Below, in pieces: positions 51,537-60,422 of a stretch of 64,000 nucleotides of DNA; position 1 is the first letter of the stretch; each line of letters begins with the position of its first letter. Under the pieces are notes generated by a model, which was not told the DNA's origin, ran no database searches, and saw only the letters and a program-made list of their open reading frames with translations. Source of the stretch: Thalassolituus maritimus. GTDB lineage: Bacteria; Pseudomonadota; Gammaproteobacteria; Pseudomonadales; Oceanobacteraceae. The position numbers and the translations under genes are program-made. The stretch spans positions 248,001 through 312,000 of the forward strand of contig NZ_FTOH01000001.1 in the NCBI RefSeq assembly GCF_900156675.1, given 5' to 3'.

Positions 51537-54044
51537 TCAGAAATTAGTGAAGCGAACGCCCAGACGATAGGTCGGGCCATAGTCTTCGTACTGAGCGTTG
51601 TAGCGCTCTTTGTTCTGATAGCTGTAGTAAGGCTCGTCAGTCAGGTTGGCGATCTCAAAGGTCACTTTGAGGTTCTCCGTCGCGTTGTATGCTGCGTTCA
51701 GATCCATCTGGGTCTGACTGCTCTGATAAACGTCTGACAGGTCGTTCTCCAAGCTATTCACCTCGGCCAGATATTCTGACTTGTAGTTGGTCGCCAGGCG
51801 TACGCTATAAACATCGTTCTCATAACCCACAATGAAGTTACCGGTAACGTCAGACTGGTTCGGCAGTTGAATATCACGCTCGGTCAGTTCGCCATCAACA
51901 AAGCCACTGACGGTGGCATCGCTGGAGGTGAAGGTTGCGTTCGCGCTCATCAGTAGGCCGTTAAACGGCGCAGGCAGGCTGCTGAACTGATGAGAAAATG
52001 CCAGCTCGAGACCTTTCAGTGCAGCGTCGTCACCGTTCTGGAAAGTGATGACTTCATCGTAGTCTTCATACCCCGTAGAACCTGCAATATCGGATTCATA
52101 GATAAAATTGCTGATGTCTTTATAGAACAGGGCTGCAGATACAACGCTGGTCGAGCCCATGTAGTGCGAAATACCCAGATCAAAGTTGGCTGATTCAAGC
52201 GCATCCAGTTCTGGGTTACCCATTTCAGCTTCTTCGCCGTCGTCCGTGAAATTAGGACTCATCTGTTCAAAGGTCGGGCGCACGACGGAATTGGTCCATG
52301 CGGCACGCATCTGGGTTGAACGGTTGATGTTCCAGCGCGTCAGGAGTGCCGGCAGCGTGTGGCTGTAGTCGTTGTCGGTTTCGGTGCGGATCAGCTCATC
52401 GTCTGCGGTCAGAGCGTTGCCTTTCAGCTCGGTGTCGGTCATCTCATGGCGGACACCTGCGATCACATGCAGGTCATTGGTCACATCCATGCTGCCCATC
52501 AGGTAGGCGGCTGTGATGTTTTCGTTGATGCTGTAATCGGCGAGGGTGGACTCTTCTTCGTCGTAGGCTGCATCGCGATCAAGGCCTGACATCAGGTTAC
52601 GAACAGAGTCTTTGTTGATACCCGGTCCAAACTGCCCCAAAGAGTAACCCCGATCGCCTTCTGCATAATCGGCCATGCTGGTGGATGCAGCGCCGAAGTC
52701 TTCGTAAACCCAGACGTCACCGTCCTGAGTTTTACGACGTTTGACTGCTTTCGCACCGCCTTTGATGGTGGCGAAACGTTCGTTGATCAGCAGGTCGCGG
52801 CTGATGTCGAGTTGAGCCTGACGCTGAATGTCTTCAGTCAGGTTACTTTCAGATTCAATTTCAGTGAGCTCGAACTGCGCAGGGTCATAGAAAGCAGCCG
52901 GGCCACTGACGACAGGACGTCGACTGTTACCGAATGACAGGCCGGTAATGTCAGCGCTGCTCTCAAACACGGCACCCGCGATGCCGTCTGGCTCATCTTC
53001 TGAGGCCTTACTGGCCCCCAGCTTGTATTCAACAATCCAGTCACCGAGGAAATGCTCACCGCCTACAACGGAAGACATAATGGTCTGTGTTTCTTCCCGG
53101 TCTTTAAGCTCACGGGCCACCGCACCATCAATTTCTGTACCTGCAGTTACGCCTTCGGAGAACTCACTGACAATTGCCAGACGTTGTTCTTCATCGGAAA
53201 AACGGCTGTAGAGATTGTTCATATAAAAGCGGTGATCTTTGTTCAGTTCCAGCTCAAGGTTCAGCGCGGCACCGACACGTTCGCGATTAATGCTGTACTC
53301 ACGCATTTCGATTTCATCCAGTACCGCTGGGTCTTCTTCAAGATCCCAGCCGCCACCGGTTTCAACGTTATCCGAGCCAAAGTCGCGGTCATCCCAGCTA
53401 AGTGCCAGGGCAACGCCCAAGCGCTTTTCACCGTCCAGCTCAAAAGCATTACCTGCCGAGACAGCCAGAGACGGGTTGGTATTTTCGCTTTGCTCATCGT
53501 AAGCCGCTTCCGCTTTTGCTGTGGCAAAGGCGCCTTCTTTATCGAGGGCAGAAATACTTTTAATGTCGACGGTACCGCCAATGGCATTGGCGTCCATATC
53601 TGGGGTAAGCGTCTTAGTCACAGTGAGCGAGCTGAGCAAAGTCGACGGAATAACATCGAGTGCAACTGCACGGCTGCCAGCTTCTGGTGCAGGTACCTGA
53701 ACACCGTTGACTGTCACTGCATTCAGTTCAGCGCCGACACCGCGGATGCGGACGAAGCGGCCTTCGCCCTGGTCACGTTCAATAGAAAGACCAGGAATAC
53801 GTTGCAATGCTTCAGCGGCGTTGGCGTCAGGGAGTTCACCAATGGCGTCGGAATCGACAGCACTGATGGTGTTATCGGCTAAGCGCTCGCGCTCCAGCGC
53901 ACGCTGCATACGTGCTGCCTGACCAACAACGACAATTTCGTCATCAGCATTTTTTTCTGTCGTTGATGGATTCTGGTCAGCCAATGCCTCGCCAGAACTG
54001 AGAAGTGCGATTGCTGCTACCAGCGGCACCGTGCGAAATGTCAT
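51537..54044 (-). CDS. TonB-dependent outer-membrane receptor
   Basis: TonB-coupled transporter of the Xanthomonas/Caulobacter type. It has 835 residues from the ATG at 54044 (GGAG 7 bases upstream; a longer frame to 54080 adds 12 residues and is less likely). A signal peptide ends near ALA (22). The TonB-box region DEIVVVG follows, then a plug domain (about 45-165; LPDANAAEALQRIPG, VNGVQVPAPEAG) and a 22-strand barrel ending in a C-terminal Phe. The ligand is inferred from the phytase gene downstream: phytate, its breakdown products or a metal-phytate complex. Confidence 0.9.
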   Translation of the reverse strand: MTFRTVPLVAAIALLSSGEALADQNPSTTEKNADDEIVVVGQAARMQRALERERLADNTISAVDSDAIGELPDANAAEALQRIPGLSIERDQGEGRFVRIRGVGAELNAVTVNGVQVPAPEAGSRAVALDVIPSTLLSSLTVTKTLTPDMDANAIGGTVDIKSISALDKEGAFATAKAEAAYDEQSENTNPSLAVSAGNAFELDGEKRLGVALALSWDDRDFGSDNVETGGGWDLEEDPAVLDEIEMREYSINRERVGAALNLELELNKDHRFYMNNLYSRFSDEEQRLAIVSEFSEGVTAGTEIDGAVARELKDREETQTIMSSVVGGEHFLGDWIVEYKLGASKASEDEPDGIAGAVFESSADITGLSFGNSRRPVVSGPAAFYDPAQFELTEIESESNLTEDIQRQAQLDISRDLLINERFATIKGGAKAVKRRKTQDGDVWVYEDFGAASTSMADYAEGDRGYSLGQFGPGINKDSVRNLMSGLDRDAAYDEEESTLADYSINENITAAYLMGSMDVTNDLHVIAGVRHEMTDTELKGNALTADDELIRTETDNDYSHTLPALLTRWNINRSTQMRAAWTNSVVRPTFEQMSPNFTDDGEEAEMGNPELDALESANFDLGISHYMGSTSVVSAALFYKDISNFIYESDIAGSTGYEDYDEVITFQNGDDAALKGLELAFSHQFSSLPAPFNGLLMSANATFTSSDATVSGFVDGELTERDIQLPNQSDVTGNFIVGYENDVYSVRLATNYKSEYLAEVNSLENDLSDVYQSSQTQMDLNAAYNATENLKVTFEIANLTDEPYYSYQNKERYNAQYEDYGPTYRLGVRFTNF

Positions 54045-54418
54045 GAGATTGCTCCGTTCATGATTTTTTGAGTTGTGCATGAGTTGGGCAGACCCTAAAA
54101 ATGAAATGTGACAGTGACGTGACGGAATACGTCCCGCGCTTGATGTATGCCTCGGAAATGGACTGTTTTAGTACGCGATTGAGCTGTTCTGACCAGCGCG
54201 AATAAAGATCCAGTGAGCTGCAATGGCTGGATTTATGTGGGTATGTCGCTATTACCTGCTGCTCAGAACTACTATTTTTCGGTTCAGGCGCATTCTGAGT
54301 GAGCTGATCTGACCCCCGACGTTCTGTCATATTGTTCTGGCAAGCTGGCTCGTCTTTTTTAGCGTCTTTTAAAAATCCTTCCAGCGCCTTTAGTGGCGGG
54401 CTATTCCGGGAGCTATTA
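54045..54418. other. Divergent regulatory region of the receptor and GGDEF genes
   Basis: This 374-base gap holds the candidate Pho box and promoter for the receptor (54092-54125). The remainder shows no strong plus-strand promoter; GGGAG at 54408-54412 is the ribosome site of the next gene. A minus-strand reading frame across 54058-54564 is not credible as a gene, because it covers the Pho box and the start of the GGDEF gene. Confidence 0.5.
54092..54125 (-). promoter_or_regulatory. Candidate Pho box and -10 of the phytate locus
   Basis: Read on the minus strand: CCGTCAC, GTCA, CTGTCAC (54125-54108). These are two 7-base direct repeats with a 4-base spacer, close to the PhoB consensus CTGTCAT-N4-CTGTCAT/C. 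Ten bases later comes TAGGGT (54097-54092), which keeps the T, A and final T of a -10 box and the spacing known for Pho promoters. The receptor ATG is 47 bases further. Control by phosphate starvation through PhoB is inferred. Confidence 0.6.
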
Positions 54419-55329
54419 ATGAATTCACTGCTGCGACTACATACCCAAAAATTATTTCTTGTCGGTTCTATGGCATTGCTTCTGACCGGTTTATCGGCTG
54501 GCTTGGGTGCGCCCAAAGGCATGGCTGCGATTGACTGGGTGGATGTCGTGGGTGAGGGATCCACCGCGCTGGCATTGGTTGTCTGGTTACTTATGGTACT
54601 GCGCAGTCGTCCGGCTGGGCGCGTGACGAATCTTCTGACACTGGGGCTGGGATTTATGTTTCTGGCGATGTGGCAGGATACGTTGGATGAGTTCTACGCA
54701 CTGGCTGGCACTCAGGCATGGGAGAGTGTCGTGGAATCCGTACTCATGCCAATAGGATTAGGGCTGCTGACGTACGGTTTGTGGCACTGGCATAAAGAGC
54801 AATTAAGCATTCGTACACAGTTACTGAAACGTGAGCAGGTCTTCCGGGATCATCTCTGGTTAGATGGTCTTAGCCAGGTTGCTCGTTTCGAGCAGATTGA
54901 AGCGACACTGGCATCCGACTGGGCAGATGAGCAGGCACATCAGGTCGCTCTGATCGTCGAGTTGCATGACTTTAACCAGTTCGAGCGACGTTATGGTTAT
55001 CGTGAGGCGGACCGCCTGTTGCGTGAGACCGGCGAGTATCTGATCCTGAACCTGCGACAGAGGGATCTTATCTGCCGGGTTGCAAGAGATCGCCTCGTTA
55101 TTCTGATGCCCCATACCCGCCCCTCTGAAGCCCGCGATCTGGCGGTTAACCTGCGCACAGCCGTGGAGCATTTCTGTTTTCACTTATCCGGTTCAGACCA
55201 AAGGGTCGAGCAGGTGTTAGATGTCGGTATCGGTGTCCGACAGCCAATGGATGATCCGCAGGCCTTGGTTAAACGCGCAACGGATGCATTGCAGAGTGCG
55301 GCTGAAGGAAATGGCATGAGTCTGGTGTC

Positions 55330-55333
<4 letters not shown>
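54419..55333 (+). CDS. Membrane protein with degenerate GGDEF domain
   Basis: A 304-residue protein from the ATG at 54419 (GGGAG 6 bases upstream). About four membrane helices (roughly 15-35, 47-65, 75-90 and 105-125) are followed by a short linker and a GGDEF-like domain (about 150-300). The signature is broken: the sequence reads VARDRLVILMP where active cyclases have LGGDEFAVLLP, and the upstream metal site is changed to VELHDF. It should not make cyclic di-GMP; it may sense or bind a ligand. Its stop overlaps the AraC start (ATGA). Confidence 0.78.
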
Positions 55334-57059
<1,726 letters not shown>

Positions 57060-57089
57060 CTAACTCCCGAATAAACCTGTCGCCATCAT

Positions 57090-57118
57090 AAAGAAAAAGA
57101 CGCATTTCAGAAAGCGTC
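57090..57118 (-). terminator. Terminator at the end of yraN
   Basis: GACGC (57099-57103) and GCGTC (57114-57118) pair, with three inner A-T pairs possible. On the minus strand the stem is followed by TTTTTCTTT. The stem spans the yraN stop codon and ends the lpoA-yraN transcript. A weak gmhA promoter (TTTCTG, 17 bases, TATGAT) may overlap it. Confidence 0.65.
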
Positions 57119-57478
57119 AGATATCCACTCAAATATTACGGGGTTACCGCTGGCGGAGATAACATCAAAGCGGCAGTCAGGCTCGTGGTTTCCGTAATGC
57201 TTCTGGAGGTAATGCAAGGCAGCCCGGCGTAGGCGCCGTTGTTTCTGGTAGGTGACTGTCTCAGCACCTGAGCCATGCTCTTCGGACTGGCGATAGCGCA
57301 CTTCAATAAAAACCAGAACCTCACCATCCCGCATGATCAGGTCGATTTCGCCACCTTTGATCAGGTAGTTACGGGTGACCTTCCTAAGTCCTTTCTTTTG
57401 CAGAAATTTCTCTGCTTCGAGTTCCACCGCAGTGCCTTTGCCCCGCGTTGTGGAACGCGTTTCTGAGTTAAACCACAT
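57107..57478 (-). CDS. yraN: UPF0102 family protein YraN
   Basis: A 123-residue protein of the YraN family, an endonuclease-like fold with no proven substrate. The nuclease-like core is seen in KGGEIDLIMRDGEVLVFIEVRYR, with E-D-E-x-K-like residues (the Lys of the motif reads Arg, as in most of the family). It lies 26 bases after lpoA in the conserved order rsmI/lpoA-yraN-gmhA(diaA). Confidence 0.93.
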   Translation of the reverse strand: MWFNSETRSTTRGKGTAVELEAEKFLQKKGLRKVTRNYLIKGGEIDLIMRDGEVLVFIEVRYRQSEEHGSGAETVTYQKQRRLRRAALHYLQKHYGNHEPDCRFDVISASGNPVIFEWISDAF

Positions 57479-57504
57479 AAGCCCTCCATGGCGTATGGTC
57501 AGAA

Positions 57505-59346
57505 TCAGTCGTCGGTGGTTTCCGGACCTCTGCTCTCAGACAGTTTTACCGGTTTACCGCTACGGAAACGTGTGCAGTCAGTACTACGATGAATGCGTCG
57601 AGCATTATCCAGCGTCAGAGCACCGGTATTGCCATAAATACGGCTTTCAGGGAACGCCTCAAGCTGTTTAACACGGGCGACCAGACGGAAAGCATCGGCA
57701 CCCATCGCATACAGTCGGGTGAATCCGCCTTGACCACCTGTAACATCGTCGACTTCAGCTTTCAGTGAGGTGTCGTGCAGTAACCAGGGAACATCGCAAA
57801 AATAGATGCCATTAAGGTCGCGGTCCTTACGTACATCTACTTCACCTGAGAACACGTGGGACGTTGCGTAGACAGGCAGGTCACCGGCGAAATTAAAGGC
57901 AAGTGTCGGTTTAATCTGACGCGCCTGTTCTGGCAACGCGACCAGGAACAGCCAGTCGGCGTCCTGGCGGCGGCGGGGTTCAAACTCTACCGGTTCACGC
58001 ATCAGGCTGCGCACCGTACGGTAACGATTCTTACTGCTGTCGACATTCAACAGGCGACTGATCGCTGGGTTGTAGTCCTGCGCGCGGCGAGGGTAGTGGA
58101 GTGTCTCTTCGATTTCTCCACCGAGCTCCAACCAGCGCGCTTCAAACGCGGCATAAATACGTTCGCCCCAACCGCCCTCAGGAATCATCACCAGAGCGCG
58201 GCGATGACCGTCCTGCCAGGCTTTTTCAGCAATCTGAATAGCCTCATCTTCGGCAGCAAGACCAAACTGAAACAGCTCAGGTGGCAGAGTCGAGAATGGT
58301 GTTGCCTGTTTGCTGCCGTAGTTCAGAGCCAGTGTTGGCAGGGGTAGGGTTGCGCGTTCTTCAAGCTGCTGCACATCCTGCTTATCAAGCGGGCCAACCA
58401 ACCATTGGCTACCTGATTGAATCGCCTGCGCGTAGGCCTGATCGACAGACTCCATACTGGTTGCGTCGATGATAGTGACCGCAGGTGCAGGGTAACCTTT
58501 ACCCAGGGTTTCGTAGTATGCGGCCATAAAGCCGTCGCGGATGGCTTTGCCCGAGCTGGCGAGTGCGCCACTCAAGGGTAATAACAGGGCAACACGCTGT
58601 GGACGTGATGCCGCCATATCTTCGAGAAGTGCCAGAGCGCCGGGAAGCTGGAATGAGGCCGGATGATCCGGGTTCATGAATTGCCACTCTTTTACACCAG
58701 CAAGTTGCTCATCAAGAGTCAGCTGGTGGTCGCGACTGATCGCTGCCAGAGTCAACCAGGCTCCGAAGCGTGTATCCGGGGCATTTTCAGCACGCTGCTG
58801 AAGTTCTTCAGGCGCCAGGCGCTGGAGGTCGTCCCAGAGCTGGTTGTAATTCTCTGACTGCTTTTCACCTTCGAGCACAGCAGATATGAAGTCGCGTTCG
58901 CGGGCGGCAGCGAGGAACTCGCCGTCGGCCTCAAGGATCTGCGCAGATATCAGAGTCGCGCGGTATTCCTGTTGTTGGCTGGCGTAATTCTGCAGCATTT
59001 CGAACTGCTGCAATTGATAGGCCGCGGCCTCGATGTTCATGGCGCCGATCTGGCTTTCTGCCATCAGCAGGTGCCACTCTGCGCGAGCCGCTGGCGACAA
59101 GCTGCTGACATCCAGTTGTTGCAATTGCTGGCTGGCGTTGCCAAACTCGCCCGACTCGGCCATCTGGCGCACAGCCCGCAGTTGTTGCTCTACCTCCGGG
59201 CGGATTTCTGCACCGGTAGTAGTCGTTTCATCCGGGGTCGTTGCACACCCCGACAGGCCCGCTGCCAGAGTGGCAACAGTCAAAGCTGGAAGCAGTAACT
59301 GCGACCAGGTTTTCAGCAAGCGTTTTTCAGATACGGTGTCCCGCAT
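57505..59346 (-). CDS. lpoA: Penicillin-binding protein activator LpoA
   Basis: Outer-membrane lipoprotein that activates the bifunctional synthase PBP1A. It has 613 residues: signal with lipobox LSGC (Cys near 34), an N-terminal TPR-like helical domain (about 40-250) and a C-terminal periplasmic-binding-protein-like domain (about 255-600, starting RVALLLPLSGALASSG). The ATG at 59346 interlocks with the rsmI ATG; a TTG at 59319 (MLKTWSQ...) is an alternative start. Confidence 0.9.
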   Translation of the reverse strand: MRDTVSEKRLLKTWSQLLLPALTVATLAAGLSGCATTPDETTTTGAEIRPEVEQQLRAVRQMAESGEFGNASQQLQQLDVSSLSPAARAEWHLLMAESQIGAMNIEAAAYQLQQFEMLQNYASQQQEYRATLISAQILEADGEFLAAARERDFISAVLEGEKQSENYNQLWDDLQRLAPEELQQRAENAPDTRFGAWLTLAAISRDHQLTLDEQLAGVKEWQFMNPDHPASFQLPGALALLEDMAASRPQRVALLLPLSGALASSGKAIRDGFMAAYYETLGKGYPAPAVTIIDATSMESVDQAYAQAIQSGSQWLVGPLDKQDVQQLEERATLPLPTLALNYGSKQATPFSTLPPELFQFGLAAEDEAIQIAEKAWQDGHRRALVMIPEGGWGERIYAAFEARWLELGGEIEETLHYPRRAQDYNPAISRLLNVDSSKNRYRTVRSLMREPVEFEPRRRQDADWLFLVALPEQARQIKPTLAFNFAGDLPVYATSHVFSGEVDVRKDRDLNGIYFCDVPWLLHDTSLKAEVDDVTGGQGGFTRLYAMGADAFRLVARVKQLEAFPESRIYGNTGALTLDNARRIHRSTDCTRFRSGKPVKLSESRGPETTDD

Positions 59347-60208
59347 GATTTCTCATCCGACCAAAGCTCAGAGTGGCGTTCTGTACGTCGTCGCCACCCC
59401 GATTGGTAATCTGGCAGACCTCAGCGAGCGCGCGGTCAGCGTGCTGACTGATGTCGATGTAGTAGCCTGCGAGGATACCAGACATACACAGAAATTACTG
59501 CAACACCTGGGGCTGCGCAAAGTGATGATGTCGGTGCATGATCACAATGAGCGGGACCGTATTTCTCAGATAGCCCAACACCTTACTGATGGTCGTTCGA
59601 TGGCATTGGTATCGGATGCGGGAACACCACTTATCTCAGATCCCGGTTACCCTCTTGTTCAGGCACTGCGCGAACAGGGCTTCAGCGTGACGCCTGTCCC
59701 TGGCCCCAGTGCTCTGATTACCGCCTTGAGTGCAGCGGGGCTACCAACCGACCGTTTTCTTTTCGAGGGCTTTCTGCCGCACAAGGCAGGCGGTCGTCGT
59801 GAACGTCTGGAACCTCTGGTGAATGAGACGGCCACTCTGGTGTTTTACGAGTCCAAGCACCGCATTCTCGAAACTCTGACCCTGATGGCTGAAGCGTTTG
59901 GCGAAGACCGTGCGGCCTGTGTCGCACGCGAACTCACCAAAACCTACGAGAGTTTTTATCACGGCACCCTACAAACCGTTCGTGAGCAACTGCTGGCCGA
60001 TGACGATCAGACCAAGGGAGAGTTTGTTGTCATGGTGGCAGGAAACCCAGAGCCTGCGACGGCAACGGCGTTCGACACCGATAAACTATTCCGTCTTCTT
60101 CTTGCTGAGCTACCACCTAAAAAAGCCGCTGCTGTTATCGCAGAGCTGACGGGCGAGAACAAGAAGGCGCTTTACCAGCGGGCTCTGGAAATTCAGGGCA
60201 AGGCCTGA
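59345..60208 (+). CDS. rsmI: 16S rRNA 2'-O-ribose methyltransferase RsmI
   Basis: Methylates the 2'-OH of C1402 in 16S rRNA, the same base modified by RsmH (612-1550). It has 287 residues. Tetrapyrrole-methylase fold with LYVVATPIGNLADLS near 13, ACEDTRHT, LVSDAGTPLISDPGY and PGPSALITALSAAGLP. I start it at the ATG at 59345; the frame extends upstream to 59033 but that part lies antisense to lpoA. The ATG shares the tetranucleotide CATG with the divergent lpoA start. Confidence 0.95.
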   Translation: MISHPTKAQSGVLYVVATPIGNLADLSERAVSVLTDVDVVACEDTRHTQKLLQHLGLRKVMMSVHDHNERDRISQIAQHLTDGRSMALVSDAGTPLISDPGYPLVQALREQGFSVTPVPGPSALITALSAAGLPTDRFLFEGFLPHKAGGRRERLEPLVNETATLVFYESKHRILETLTLMAEAFGEDRAACVARELTKTYESFYHGTLQTVREQLLADDDQTKGEFVVMVAGNPEPATATAFDTDKLFRLLLAELPPKKAAAVIAELTGENKKALYQRALEIQGKA

Positions 60209-60314
60209 GCCTGCCGATACTGGGGTTATCTGCTGCTGGGGTATCTTTTGATCAACGGTCTTTACACAATCAGGATAACGATTGTTCAGGGGTTGTGGGT
60301 ATCATCACAAACAG

Positions 60315-60347
60315 GGTCATGAATTGTTCGCGTGGCCCGCGATGACC
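60315..60347 (+). other. Nested inverted repeat upstream of the BPI-like gene
   Basis: GGTCAT (60315-60320) pairs with ATGACC (60342-60347), and the interior holds CGCG-...-CGCG (centre TGGCC). It lies in the 214-base gap between rsmI and the next gene, about 75 bases before its start. An A-rich stretch (60382-60410) follows. It may be an operator or a leader hairpin; I see no -10/-35 pair that is convincing. Confidence 0.3.
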
Positions 60348-60422
60348 TATCGGCTGTGTTTACCTCGGCAGTCGAGTGGTCAAAAATAGAAAAACAAAAA
60401 TAAAAAGTACGATAGGCTCGCC

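Noticed and set aside
53052-53882. 276-codon plus-strand reading frame
   Set aside because: Antisense to the plug and first strands of the TonB-dependent receptor; no recognisable domain.
54319-54345. Second Pho-box-like site on the plus strand before the GGDEF gene
   Set aside because: One good half (CTGTCAT) is followed by a poor second repeat (TTCTGGC), and there is no -10 box at the right distance.
54058-54564. 168-codon minus-strand reading frame upstream of the receptor
   Set aside because: It runs antisense through the start of the GGDEF-like gene and across the candidate Pho box; no ribosome site and no domain.
60209-60422. rnpB (RNase P RNA) next to rsmI
   Set aside because: The gap is only 214 bases and I see none of the conserved RNase P RNA core segments expected for a molecule of about 350 bases.
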